Positions 25,069 through 32,855 are shown, counted from the stretch's first letter. The stretch: 64,000 bases of DNA from Microbacterium sp. Au-Mic1 (GCF_021341785.1 NZ_JAJTTF010000008.1:124001-188000); one strand, 5' to 3'. Notes: generated by a model from the sequence alone, not told the origin. Translations and numbers: made by a program.

Positions 25069-25561
25069 GTCTCAGATCGAAATCGCTGCGGACATGGCTC
25101 CGCTGACCGAGCTGTCCTTCTCCGTCTCCGGCCGCGTCTCCCGCCCGCCCGCGGAGGTCTTCGAGGCTGTCGCCGATCCTGCGCAGCTCTCCCGCTACTT
25201 CACGACGGGCGGAGCTCGGGGCCGCCTCGAACCCGGCGCCGAGGTCAGCTGGGACTTCGCCGACTTCCCCGGACGCTTCCCCGTCGTGGTCCTCGAGGCG
25301 AAGGCCCCTGAGCGCATCGTGATCGAGTGGGCGGCGGCCCCCGGCAGCAACGACACCGGCACCACGCGCACGGTGTTCGAGTTCGCCCCGATCGACGGGG
25401 GCGCGCGCACCCTCGTCACGATCACAGAGTCGACGTGGCGCGCCACCACGGGCGGCGCGAAGAGCGCCTTCGGCAACTGCGAGGGCTGGACCGGCATGCT
25501 CGCAGCACTCAAGGCCTGGCTCGAGCACGGCATCAACCTGCGCGACGGCTTCTACAAGTAG
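25067..25561 (+). CDS. SRPBCC/AHSA1-domain protein
   Basis: Cytosolic protein of 164 residues with an activator-of-Hsp90-like START fold: ELSFSVSGRVSRPPAEVFEAVADPAQLSRYF at the N-terminal beta1-alpha1 region, WDFADFPGRFPVVVLEAKAPERIVIEW in the sheet, and the C-terminal helix GWTGMLAALKAWLEHGI. Such proteins bind small hydrophobic ligands and are commonly encoded with an ArsR-family regulator, as here. The ATG at 25067 sits in the operator; an alternative ATG at 25094 would allow a short leader. Ligand unknown. Confidence 0.85.
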   Translation: MSQIEIAADMAPLTELSFSVSGRVSRPPAEVFEAVADPAQLSRYFTTGGARGRLEPGAEVSWDFADFPGRFPVVVLEAKAPERIVIEWAAAPGSNDTGTTRTVFEFAPIDGGARTLVTITESTWRATTGGAKSAFGNCEGWTGMLAALKAWLEHGINLRDGFYK

Positions 25562-25620
25562 CTCTCCCCCGAGGCAGGCAGTCCTCTCCAACGCCTCCGG
25601 GGCGGATCCACCTCCGCTCG

Positions 25621-25703
25621 CTGGTCGCATAGCGCCCTTTACACCGCCGCGAAAGGGCACTACGAGACCAGTGAACGAGTTGGAAGGGGCAACACGAGAC
25701 CAG
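25621..25703. repeat. Intergenic palindromic element C with extra right arm
   Basis: Core 25621-25671: 20-nt arms with 17 Watson-Crick pairs, two wobble pairs and one mismatch, around 11 nt. An extra right half-arm (GAAGGGGCAACACGAGACC...) ends at 25703, 32 nt after the core arm. Located between the convergent SRPBCC and VanY-like genes. The left flank, CGCTCGCTGGTCGCAT, is also nearly shared with element A (8104-8117). Confidence 0.8.
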
Positions 25704-25738
25704 CGAACGACCTGCCAAGCCGCATCGGATCCGGCCCG

Positions 25739-26503
25739 TCAGCCCCGCATCCGCGGATCCTCGGTCGGGTCGCGGTACATCGCCGGGCATCCCTGGTCCT
25801 TCGCGGAGGGGCTCAGCTCGAAGTGCCAGGCCTCGTTGTCGTACGTGCGGCACAGTCCGAACTGCGCGCCGTGGCGGTTCAGCCAGTCCGCAGCGTCGTA
25901 GGGGGCGATGTCGACCGCCTGGCCCTTGACGTGCAGCGACGTCTCGGGCGTGCCCACCCAGCGCGACGCCTCGGCCTCGGATCCATAGGTGCGCACGGCG
26001 TCGCGCAGCAGCCAGGCCTGGTACGCCTTCGAACGCCATCCGCTCGCCACCCGCAGCTCGAGCCCGTCCTCCTCAGCCGCGGCGAGCGCCTGCTCGAGCG
26101 CCTCGCGCAGGCCGGGTTCCAGCTTCGACACCGCGGGGGCCGAGTCCTGCAGCGACACCGAGTCGCCGTCCGCGATGTAGCCGTCCTCGGCGGTCGGCAT
26201 GCCGCCGCCGCGTGCGGACGCGGATCCGCCGTCGCCCGCCGCCACGGGGCCCGGATAGTCGGGGCGCGCCGTGACGGCGGCCGTGATCACCGCGGCGGCG
26301 GTGCCGGCGCCCAGCAGCGCGAGCACCGTCAGCGTCGCGAAGAACCGGAACAGCCGCCGACGCCGCCGGGGAGCCTGTGACGCCCGGTGCCGCGGGGCCG
26401 GGATCCGCGTCGCCGCGCGCATCCCCTCGACGTCGGGCTCCCGGGGCAGGATCCATTCCGGTGCGGATCCGGGTCGCAGCGGAGCAGAGGTGTTCGTGTC
26501 CAT
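25739..26503 (-). CDS. vanY: VanY-like D-Ala-D-Ala carboxypeptidase (peptidase M15)
   Basis: Membrane-anchored zinc D,D-carboxypeptidase that removes the terminal D-residue of peptidoglycan stem peptides; 254 residues. An Arg-rich stretch (46-50) precedes one transmembrane helix (about 51-76), so the catalytic domain is extracytoplasmic (type II). The M15B signature SLHVKGQAVD at 189-198 supplies H191 and D198; AWHFEL supplies H227. The substrate-contact region RVASGWRSKAYQ is at 151-162. It is divergent from a VanR/VanS-like pair with 86 bp between, containing a site shared with the racemase-ligase operon. I use the symbol for the family; a role in glycopeptide response is inferred. Confidence 0.88.
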   Translation of the reverse strand: MDTNTSAPLRPGSAPEWILPREPDVEGMRAATRIPAPRHRASQAPRRRRRLFRFFATLTVLALLGAGTAAAVITAAVTARPDYPGPVAAGDGGSASARGGGMPTAEDGYIADGDSVSLQDSAPAVSKLEPGLREALEQALAAAEEDGLELRVASGWRSKAYQAWLLRDAVRTYGSEAEASRWVGTPETSLHVKGQAVDIAPYDAADWLNRHGAQFGLCRTYDNEAWHFELSPSAKDQGCPAMYRDPTEDPRMRG

Positions 26504-26549
26504 GCCTCCACCCCATCGAGGCGGACGTTGCCCGGCCGTTCGTGTTTTC

Positions 26550-26574
26550 GCATACGCCCGCGATATGCCGCTGT
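26550..26574. promoter_or_regulatory. Candidate VanR-like site in the vanY-vanR divergent spacer
   Basis: GCATACGC at 26550 and CGATATGC at 26561 lie 11 bp apart; the second continues CGATATGCCGCTGT, matching the site upstream of the racemase gene (14723-14736) at 13 of 14 bases. Both copies read on the plus strand, with the co-regulated minus-strand gene to the left, so orientation relative to vanY and to the racemase gene is identical. Confidence 0.6.
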
Positions 26575-26589
26575 GCTTAGGCTTCTGGC

Positions 26590-27330
26590 ATGCGCGTGCT
26601 GATCGTGGAGGACGAACCCGCCCTGGCCGGAGCGGTCCGTGACGGGCTGCGTCTCGCGGCGATCGCCGCGGACACCGCCGGGGACGGGCACCTCGCCCTG
26701 GAGCTGCTGGACATCAACACCTACGATGTGGCGGTGCTCGACCGGGACATCCCCGGTCCGAGCGGCGACGACATCGCCCAGGCGATCGTCGCCTCCGGAT
26801 CCGGTCTACCGATCCTCATGCTCACCGCCGCCGATCGCCTCGACGACAAGGCGACCGGTTTCGAGCTCGGCGCCGACGACTACCTGACCAAGCCGTTCGA
26901 GATGCGCGAGCTGGTCCTGCGGATCAGGGCGCTGGCGCGCCGCGCCCCGCGGTCGACACCGCCGGTGCACGAGCTGGCCGGAATCAGGCTCGACCCGTTC
27001 CGCCGCGAGGTGTACCGCGACGGACGCTACGTCGCCCTCACCCGCAAGCAGTTCGCGGTGCTGCAGGTGCTCGTCGAGGCCGGCGGCGGCGTGATCAGCG
27101 CCGAGGAGCTGCTCGAGCGCGCCTGGGACGAGAACGCGGATCCGTTCACGAACGCCGTGCGCATCACGGTCTCGGCGCTGCGCAAGCGGCTCGGCGAGCC
27201 CTGGGCGATCCTCACCGTGCCGGGGGTCGGCTACCGGATCGACGTCGACGGCAGCGCGCGCGATGGCGATTCGGGCGACGAGGCGACGGACGAGGATGCG
27301 ACGATGCCGGGGCGCACGAGGAATGCCTGA
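26590..27330 (+). CDS. vanR: OmpR-family response regulator, VanR-like
   Basis: Two-component response regulator of 246 residues. The receiver domain has the acidic pocket (E7-D8), phospho-acceptor D51 in VLDRDIPG, T79 and K101. The C-terminal winged helix includes LTRKQFAVLQVLVEAGGGVISAEELLERAW and RITVSALRKRLG, ending in GVGYRI. The tail after 235 is hydrophilic. VLDRDIPGPSGDDIA matches the VanR/CseB-like actinobacterial group. Its stop overlaps the kinase start by 8 bp. VanR-type function is inferred from divergence from vanY. Confidence 0.87.
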   Translation: MRVLIVEDEPALAGAVRDGLRLAAIAADTAGDGHLALELLDINTYDVAVLDRDIPGPSGDDIAQAIVASGSGLPILMLTAADRLDDKATGFELGADDYLTKPFEMRELVLRIRALARRAPRSTPPVHELAGIRLDPFRREVYRDGRYVALTRKQFAVLQVLVEAGGGVISAEELLERAWDENADPFTNAVRITVSALRKRLGEPWAILTVPGVGYRIDVDGSARDGDSGDEATDEDATMPGRTRNA

Positions 27331-28492
27331 CGCGTCATCGACCCCCGCAGAGCCGCCGAGGCCGGCACTCCCCTCGACGCCGGCCCTCCCACCCCGCCCG
27401 GTCCGCGCTGCCGGCCTGTCGGTGCGCTGGCGACTCACGCTCAGCTACGTCGCGCTCGTCGCGGTGGCGGGCGCCGTGCTGCTCGGCGTCGTCGCGCTGT
27501 GGCTGCTGCGCTACGTGCCCGACGGCACGGTCTACAACACCGACCCGATCGCCGGCACGAGCTGGGCGCCGAATCGCACCGACATCATCCGCGCGTTCGT
27601 TCCGCCCGCCACGTGGGCGCTGCTCGGGCTCATCGCGGTCGGCGTGCTCGGAGGCTGGCTGCTGGCCGGTCGGGTGCTGCGCCCGCTCACCGCGATCGGC
27701 GAGACAGCGCAGGCCGTGAGCGACGGCGACCTGGACGCGCGGATCGCGCTGCCGGGCCGCGACGACGAGTTCCGGCGCCTCGCCGACGTCTTCGACGGCA
27801 TGCTGGACCGCATCCAGGGCGACCTGCAGCGCGAGCGCCGCTTCGCCGCGAACGCGTCTCACGAGCTGCGCACCCCGCTCGCGATCACCCGCGCGGTGCT
27901 CGACGTGGCCGAAGCGGATCCGGATCCCGACATCCCTCAGTTGCTCGTGCGCCTGCGCACCGCGAACGAGCGCGCGATCGCCCTGACCGAGGCGCTGCTG
28001 CTGCTCGCGCGGCTCGACGCCCGCCCGCCCGCACGCGTCCCCGTCGACCTGTCCCTGGCCGCGGAGGGCGCCGTCGAGCTGCTGCACGAGGTGGCCGCGG
28101 CTCGTGACGTGCGGCTCGACGCGGTCGGCGACCCGGTCATGGTCCGCGGGGACGCGGCGCTGCTCGACCAGCTCGCCCTGAACCTCGTACAGAACGCCCT
28201 CGTGCACAATCTGCCCTCCGGCGGATCCGCCACGGTGCGCACGCTCCGTCTCGGCGGGCAGGGTGCGCTGGTCGTCGAGAACACCGGAGACCGGCTCGAC
28301 CCGGCCGTGGTCGCCACGCTGGTCGAGCCGTTCCAGCGCGGCGCCGGCCGCACCCGCGACGGGGCGCACGGCGGATCCGGCCTGGGCCTGGCGATCGCCG
28401 GTTCGATCGTCGACGTGCTGGGTGGGGCGCTCGAGCTGACCGCCCTGCCCGCGGGCGGCCTGCGCGTCGAGGCGACCTTCCCGCTGGAGTGA
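27323..28492 (+). CDS. vanS: Sensor histidine kinase, VanS-like
   Basis: Membrane sensor kinase of 389 residues. Pro-rich N-terminus, TM1 about 38-63, a short external loop (64-91, 28 residues), TM2 about 92-116, HAMP linker (GRVLRPLTAIGETAQAVSDG), H-box ASHELRTPLA with H180, N-box LNLVQNALVHN near 290, and G-boxes GGSGLGLAIA. The small sensor loop resembles VanS of S. coelicolor type, which senses glycopeptides or wall damage at the membrane. Starts at ATG 27323 after an ACGAGG purine run, overlapping the regulator stop. Confidence 0.87.
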   Translation: MPDASSTPAEPPRPALPSTPALPPRPVRAAGLSVRWRLTLSYVALVAVAGAVLLGVVALWLLRYVPDGTVYNTDPIAGTSWAPNRTDIIRAFVPPATWALLGLIAVGVLGGWLLAGRVLRPLTAIGETAQAVSDGDLDARIALPGRDDEFRRLADVFDGMLDRIQGDLQRERRFAANASHELRTPLAITRAVLDVAEADPDPDIPQLLVRLRTANERAIALTEALLLLARLDARPPARVPVDLSLAAEGAVELLHEVAAARDVRLDAVGDPVMVRGDAALLDQLALNLVQNALVHNLPSGGSATVRTLRLGGQGALVVENTGDRLDPAVVATLVEPFQRGAGRTRDGAHGGSGLGLAIAGSIVDVLGGALELTALPAGGLRVEATFPLE

Positions 28493-28517
28493 CGCGGGTC
28501 GGCGCGGCGCGTCGACC

Positions 28518-29006
28518 TCAGCTCGGCGGGATCCAGATCGGGTCGGGGGCGATGGCCGCCGAGATCCGCCGGCTGGCGATGCCGAGCTGTCGCGCCTGGG
28601 CGGCGGTGAGGACGTCGAAGACGAGCGTGTCGACGAGCGCCTCGTGACCCGGGGTCGCCTGCTGGACCTTCGCGTGGCCGTCCTCCGACAGCACGGCGAG
28701 GGTGAACCGTCCATCCGTCTGGTCGATCACACGCCGGACCCAGCCGCGCTGCTCGAGGCGTGAGACCGCACGCGAGAGCCGCGAGAGCGTGCAGCTCGCG
28801 AACCCGGCGAGCACGCTCAAGCGCAAAGATCGCCCCTCGGCGGCGTCGAGCGCGTAGAGGATCCCGAACTCGAAGTGCGTCAGGCCGCTGTCCCGCTGCA
28901 GCTGGGCGTCGAGTGCGGCAGGAAGGCGCTCCAGGAGCGTCGCGACGGACGCCCAGATCTCCGCTCTGGGCAGCGGCGTCGTGGCGGATCTCGTGGGCTC
29001 GGGCAC
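28518..29006 (-). CDS. MarR-family transcriptional regulator
   Basis: DNA-binding regulator of 162 residues with a MarR winged helix: SGLTHFEFGILYALDAAEG, LRLSVLAGFASCTLSRLSRAVSRLEQRGWVRR and the wing DQTDGRFTLAVLSEDG. The GTG at 29006 is used because no ATG exists in the frame before the domain and upstream frame is antisense to the SDR gene. Divergent from the SDR gene with a 117-bp spacer holding two direct repeats. Likely represses the SDR and itself. Confidence 0.83.
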   Translation of the reverse strand: MPEPTRSATTPLPRAEIWASVATLLERLPAALDAQLQRDSGLTHFEFGILYALDAAEGRSLRLSVLAGFASCTLSRLSRAVSRLEQRGWVRRVIDQTDGRFTLAVLSEDGHAKVQQATPGHEALVDTLVFDVLTAAQARQLGIASRRISAAIAPDPIWIPPS

Positions 29007-29037
29007 GAGGTCAGGATACCTCGAAATCGAAGAGCGT

Positions 29038-29090
29038 GACTTGCTCAAGCAACTGAATACGCGTAGGTTGACTTTCCCAAGCAAGTGAAA
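29038..29090. promoter_or_regulatory. Direct-repeat operator between marR-type and SDR genes
   Basis: Two 20-nt direct repeats begin at 29038 and 29070 (GACTTGCTCAAGCAACTGAA and GACTTTCCCAAGCAAGTGAA, 16 of 20 identical), 32 bp apart, about three helical turns. The first contains the palindrome TTGCT-CA-AGCAA. Suitable for two MarR dimers. Confidence 0.6.
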
Positions 29091-29123
29091 CGGCGACACA
29101 GACGCCGTCCGGAACGGAGCGAT

Positions 29124-29915
29124 ATGAACCTGGAACTGCACGGCAGGACGGCTTTCGTGAGCGGATCCACCCAGGGCATCGGCTATGCCATCGCCTCCGC
29201 ACTCACCGCCGAGGGGGCGGAGGTCATCATCAACGGGCGCGCCCCTGCCGCCGTCGACGCCGCCGTGTCCCGACTGCGCTCGGAGCATCCGGGAGCACTG
29301 CCGCGCGGAGTCGCCGCCGACCTCGCCGACACCGGGGAGACCTCCCGTCTGCTGCAGGACATCGGCGAGGTCGACGTCCTGGTGAACAACGTCGGCCTGT
29401 TCGGGGTCGCGCCGTTCAGCGACATCGCCGACGAGGACTGGCAGCGTTACTTCGACGTCAACGTGATGAGCGGCGTCCGGCTCTCGCGAGCACTCCTGCC
29501 GGGCATGCTGCGCCGCGGGTGGGGGCGGGTCGTGTTCATCGCCAGCGAGTCCGGTGTCGACGTGCCCGCCGACATGATCCACTACGGCGCCACCAAGGCC
29601 GCGATGCTCGCCCTCGCCAACGGCCTTTCCAAGCTCACCCGCGGGACGGGTGTCACCGTCAACAGCATCCTCGGCGGCCCGACCTATTCCGACGGAGTGG
29701 AGGCGGTCGTCACCCAGCTCGCCGCCGCCCAGGGCGTGGACGTCGGGACGGTCAAGGCCGCGATCATCGGCCAGAACCGCACGACCCTGCTCGAGCGGTT
29801 CATCGACCCTGCGGAGATCGCGAACCTCGTCGCCTACCTGGCCAGCCCCCGCTCCTCGGCCACCAACGGATCCGCCGTGCGCGCCGATGGCGGCGTGCTC
29901 ACCACGATGCTCTGA
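29124..29915 (+). CDS. Short-chain dehydrogenase/reductase
   Basis: NAD(P)-dependent oxidoreductase of 263 residues. Cofactor motif GSTQGIG (14-20, the usual TGxxxGIG with S at the first position), NNVG motif, catalytic S141, Y154 and K158. The tail SSATNGSAVRADGG matches the conserved end of SDR enzymes. ATG at 29124 follows a GGAACGGAGCG purine stretch. Substrate unknown; MarR-type control suggests response to an aromatic or toxic compound. Confidence 0.9.
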   Translation: MNLELHGRTAFVSGSTQGIGYAIASALTAEGAEVIINGRAPAAVDAAVSRLRSEHPGALPRGVAADLADTGETSRLLQDIGEVDVLVNNVGLFGVAPFSDIADEDWQRYFDVNVMSGVRLSRALLPGMLRRGWGRVVFIASESGVDVPADMIHYGATKAAMLALANGLSKLTRGTGVTVNSILGGPTYSDGVEAVVTQLAAAQGVDVGTVKAAIIGQNRTTLLERFIDPAEIANLVAYLASPRSSATNGSAVRADGGVLTTML

Positions 29916-30028
29916 CCCGCGTCATCTGCGCCGGAGCGCAAGGCGCCTGAGGCACTGCAGCGACATACACGCGGGTGACCGACCGCCTCGGCGGGAACCT
30001 GCGCTCGGCGTCGGTATCGGATCCGCAC

Positions 30029-30073
30029 TTGACACCCCTCAGGTTCGATGGTTAGTTAGTCGAGTAACTAACC
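30029..30073 (+). promoter_or_regulatory. Promoter with GntR-type operator
   Basis: TTGACA (-35) at 30029-30034 is followed after 17 bp by TTAGTT (-10-like) inside a perfect palindrome GGTTAGTTA-GTCGAG-TAACTAACC (30050-30073). The operator covers the -10 region, so the GntR-family protein encoded 24 bp downstream would repress its own operon. Confidence 0.75.
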
Positions 30074-30096
30074 GACTGACCGCAACGAGGACATCC

Positions 30097-30495
30097 GTGA
30101 TCGACGAAGGCCGACCGCTCTTCCTTCAGATCGCCGAGGCGATCGAGGACTCCATCGTCGACGGCACGCTCGCCGAAGACGCGCAGGCCCCGTCCACGAA
30201 CGAACTCGCCGCGTTCTACCGGATCAACCCCGCAACCGCCGCGAAGGGAGTGGCCATGCTCACCGACAAGAGAGTGCTCGTCAAGCGCCGCGGCATCGGC
30301 ATGTTCGTCGCCGTCGGCGCTCGCGACATCCTGCTCCGCGAGCGCCGCACCGCGTTCGCGGACCGCTTCATCGATCCGCTCCTCGCCGAGGCCCGCACGC
30401 TCGGGCTCGGTGAAGACGATCTGGCCGCCCTGCTGCGCGAACGCGCCGCACTCGCTGCCCCGACCACCGCACGCACCGAAGGGAACCGCGCATGA
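30097..30495 (+). CDS. GntR-family regulator, YtrA type
   Basis: Short GntR regulator of 132 residues: an N-terminal winged helix (PLFLQIAEAIEDSIVDGTLAEDAQ, PSTNELAAFYRINPATAAKGVAML) and a helical C-terminus without a large effector domain, the YtrA subfamily layout. YtrA-type repressors control ABC transporters and, in Bacillus, are induced by wall-active antibiotics. GTG at 30097 follows ACGAGGA. Its stop overlaps the ATPase start (ATGA). Binds the palindrome at 30050-30073 by inference. Confidence 0.87.
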   Translation: MIDEGRPLFLQIAEAIEDSIVDGTLAEDAQAPSTNELAAFYRINPATAAKGVAMLTDKRVLVKRRGIGMFVAVGARDILLRERRTAFADRFIDPLLAEARTLGLGEDDLAALLRERAALAAPTTARTEGNRA

Positions 30496-31436
30496 CCGCC
30501 GTCATCGAGGTGTCGAACCTCGCGAAGCGCTACCGCGAGAAGCTCGCACTCGACAATGTCTCACTGTCCATCGAACCCGACACGATCTACGGCCTGCTCG
30601 GCCGCAACGGCGCCGGCAAGACCACGCTCATGTCGATCCTCACGGCGCAGAACTTCGCCACCTCGGGCGACGTCCGGGTGTTCGGCGAGAATCCCTACGA
30701 GAATGCGCACGTGCTGAGCCGGGTGTGCTTCGTGCGCGAGAGCCAGAAGTACCCGGACGACGCGGCGCCGATCCACGCGCTGCGCGCCGCACGGCTGTTC
30801 TTCCCGAACTGGGACCAGCAGCTCGCCGATCGGCTCGCCGACGAGTTCCAGCTGCCGATGAAGCGCCGCATCAAGAAGCTCTCCCGCGGCCAGCTCTCCG
30901 CGGTCGGCGTGATCATCGGACTCGCCTCACGCGCCGAGGTCACCTTCTTCGACGAGCCGTACCTCGGCCTCGACGCCGTGGCCCGGCAGATCTTCTACGA
31001 CCGCCTGCTCGAGGACTACGTCGAGCACCCGCGCACGATCATCCTGTCCTCGCACCTGATCGACGAGGTCGCGAACCTGATCGAGCGGGTCATCGTGATC
31101 GACGACGGGCGGATCCTGCTCGACGAGGACACGGACGCGGTGCGCGGTCGCGCCTCGACGGTGGTCGGGGATGCGGCGGCGGTCGACGCCTGGACCGCGG
31201 GACGGGAGATCCTGCATCGCGAGGCGCTCGGCCGGGTGGCCTCGGCCACGGTGCTGGGCCGGCTCACTCCGGAGGACCGCGCCGGCATCGTCGACGCCGG
31301 CCTCGACCTCGCCCCGGTGTCGCTGCAGCAGCTCATCGTGCGCCTCACACAGCGCTCCGGCGATGACGCACCGACTGCTTCCCCTCTCGCCGAATCGCAC
31401 GGAGAACCGCTGTCGCTCACGAAGGAGGTGCGCTGA
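30492..31436 (+). CDS. ABC transporter ATPase, YtrB-like
   Basis: Cytoplasmic ATPase of 314 residues. Walker A GRNGAGKTT (37-45), signature LSRGQ near 137 (canonical LSGGQ with R), Walker B VTFFDEPYLGLD near 157-168, switch HL in LSSHLIDE. The C-terminal 90 residues are the variable extension seen in exporter ATPases. The gene overlaps gntR by 4 bp and the permease by 1 bp, a tight three-gene operon. Probably an exporter; substrate unknown. Confidence 0.9.
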   Translation: MTAVIEVSNLAKRYREKLALDNVSLSIEPDTIYGLLGRNGAGKTTLMSILTAQNFATSGDVRVFGENPYENAHVLSRVCFVRESQKYPDDAAPIHALRAARLFFPNWDQQLADRLADEFQLPMKRRIKKLSRGQLSAVGVIIGLASRAEVTFFDEPYLGLDAVARQIFYDRLLEDYVEHPRTIILSSHLIDEVANLIERVIVIDDGRILLDEDTDAVRGRASTVVGDAAAVDAWTAGREILHREALGRVASATVLGRLTPEDRAGIVDAGLDLAPVSLQQLIVRLTQRSGDDAPTASPLAESHGEPLSLTKEVR

Positions 31437-32122
31437 TGTCCCGGATCCTGAACGTCGTCCGCCTTCAGCTCGTCAACAAGCAGACCTGGGTGTGGATCCC
31501 GCTGATCGTCCTCGGCTCCGCACTGGCGCTGTCGATCGTCATCTACGCGATGATCCCGTCCGACGGACCGAAGTACGGCGGCGCGGGCCAGGCGCCGCTC
31601 TGGTACTTCTTCGCGCTCGGCCTGCAGGCTCTGACGCTGACCTTCCCTTTCTCCCAGGCGCTGAGCGTCACACGTCGCGAGTTCTTCCTCGGCACTCTGC
31701 TCACCGCGATCGGCGGCGCGCTGCTTCTCACCGCCGTGTTCCTGCTGGGTGGCTGGATCGAGGATGTGACGCACGGCTGGGGCGTGAACGGCTACGTGTT
31801 CCGACTGCCTTGGGTCTGGGAAGGCGGTCCGCTCGCAGCGGCACTGACGTACTTCACCCTCGCCCTGTTCCTCTTCCTGGTCGGCTTCACCGGCGCCACG
31901 ATCTTCAAGCGTGCCGGGGCGCTCGCGATCGCCGTCGTCGGCGTGGGAGTCGGCGCGGCGCTGGTCGGCGTCGTGTTCGTGATCACCAGGTTCGAGCTCT
32001 GGGGACAGGTGGGCGCAGGCCTCGCCGGGCTCGGCGCGCTCGGCCTGGCGCTCTGGGGCCTGGTCGCGATCGCGGTGCTCGCCGGGATCTCGTACCTGGT
32101 TCTGCGCCGCGCGATCCCCTGA
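31436..32122 (+). CDS. ABC transporter membrane subunit
   Basis: Integral membrane protein of 228 residues with six hydrophobic segments (for example WIPLIVLGSALALSIVIYAMI and LAIAVVGVGVGAALVGVVFVI). No recognised motif beyond topology, but position (TGATG overlap with the ATPase, GAAGGAGGTG Shine-Dalgarno) makes it the permease of the exporter. Followed by a strong hairpin terminator. Confidence 0.82.
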   Translation: MSRILNVVRLQLVNKQTWVWIPLIVLGSALALSIVIYAMIPSDGPKYGGAGQAPLWYFFALGLQALTLTFPFSQALSVTRREFFLGTLLTAIGGALLLTAVFLLGGWIEDVTHGWGVNGYVFRLPWVWEGGPLAAALTYFTLALFLFLVGFTGATIFKRAGALAIAVVGVGVGAALVGVVFVITRFELWGQVGAGLAGLGALGLALWGLVAIAVLAGISYLVLRRAIP

Positions 32123-32133
32123 TCGGCGGCATG

Positions 32134-32174
32134 CAGGAGAAGGGCCCGGCCATGGCGGCCGGGCCCTTCTCCTG
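32134..32174. terminator. Strong bidirectional hairpin terminator
   Basis: Perfect 18-bp stem (32134-32151 with 32157-32174, arm core GGAGAAGGGCCCGGCC) and 5-nt loop between the convergent ABC permease and TetR-family genes. The arms end in CAGGAG/CTCCTG rather than a T-tract. Confidence 0.8.
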
Positions 32175-32183
32175 TCGCCGGGT

Positions 32184-32798
32184 TCACACGCCGTATGCGG
32201 CGAAGAACATGTCGAGCGCGGTGTCGACGTGTGCGGGGATCTGCGCCGCGGGCAGAGCGGCGTCATCCCCGAGCAGCATCGCACGGTTGATCGGCTCGCC
32301 CATCACCAGCCAGTTCAGCTGCGTCGCCGCCAGCTCGGCGTCGACCGCGCGGACGAGCCCTGCCGCCTGGAGGTCTTCGACGAAGGCCGTGAGCGCGATG
32401 ATCGCCCGGCGGGGACCCCGCTCGTAGAGGGCCTCGGCGAGCTCCGGCGAACGTCGCAGCTCGCCGATCACGAGGCGGCGCAGCGCCAGGATCCGCGGCG
32501 CGAGCACGGCGCTCAGCTGCGCCACGAGCAGGTCGCGCAGGTCGCCGCGCGCGCGGGATGCGTCGGCGAATCGTGGCGCGGGTTCCAGCACCGAGGCGCT
32601 GGCCCCCTCGGTCTGCGCGGTCACGATCTCCAGGAACAGGTCGCGCTTGCTGCCGAAATGGCTGTACAACGTCTGCTTCGCGACGCCGGACTCCTGCGCG
32701 ATCGAGTCCATCGTGACCGACTCGTATCCGGTCGCGAGGAACTGCCGCTCGGCCGCGGCGAGGGCCGCGGCGCGCTTGGGCTGCGAGCTCGGGCGCAT
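32184..32798 (-). CDS. TetR/AcrR-family repressor
   Basis: DNA-binding repressor of 204 residues. N-terminal HTH: ALAAAERQFLATGYESVTMDSIAQESGVAKQTLYSHFGSK, then a helical ligand-binding domain with the AcrR C-terminal type pattern. ATG at 32798 follows AAGGAGGTGA. Divergent from the DUF1905 gene with an 82-bp A/T-richer spacer holding inverted repeats. Likely represses the DUF1905-hydrolase pair and itself. Confidence 0.9.
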   Translation of the reverse strand: MRPSSQPKRAAALAAAERQFLATGYESVTMDSIAQESGVAKQTLYSHFGSKRDLFLEIVTAQTEGASASVLEPAPRFADASRARGDLRDLLVAQLSAVLAPRILALRRLVIGELRRSPELAEALYERGPRRAIIALTAFVEDLQAAGLVRAVDAELAATQLNWLVMGEPINRAMLLGDDAALPAAQIPAHVDTALDMFFAAYGV

Positions 32799-32823
32799 CC
32801 GATCACCTCCTTGCCTAAATCAT

Positions 32824-32855
32824 ACTCGTGAGTCTAGTATCCAAAACAAGACTCA
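32824..32855. promoter_or_regulatory. TetR-family operator candidate
   Basis: TGAGTC (32829-32834) and GACTCA (32850-32855) form an inverted repeat; ACTCGTGAGT (32824-32833) is itself nearly palindromic, and TCTAG recurs at 32832 and 32859. This lies in the A/T-rich divergent spacer. Confidence 0.5.

Noticed and set aside
8108-25703. Palindromes as insertion-sequence ends
   Set aside because: No transposase, no target-site duplications seen, and the DNA between them is ordinary chromosomal genes.
10302-28492. Classical vanHAX glycopeptide resistance cluster
   Set aside because: No VanH dehydrogenase or VanX dipeptidase is present; only ligase, racemase, VanY and VanRS-like parts, so I claim a related module at most.
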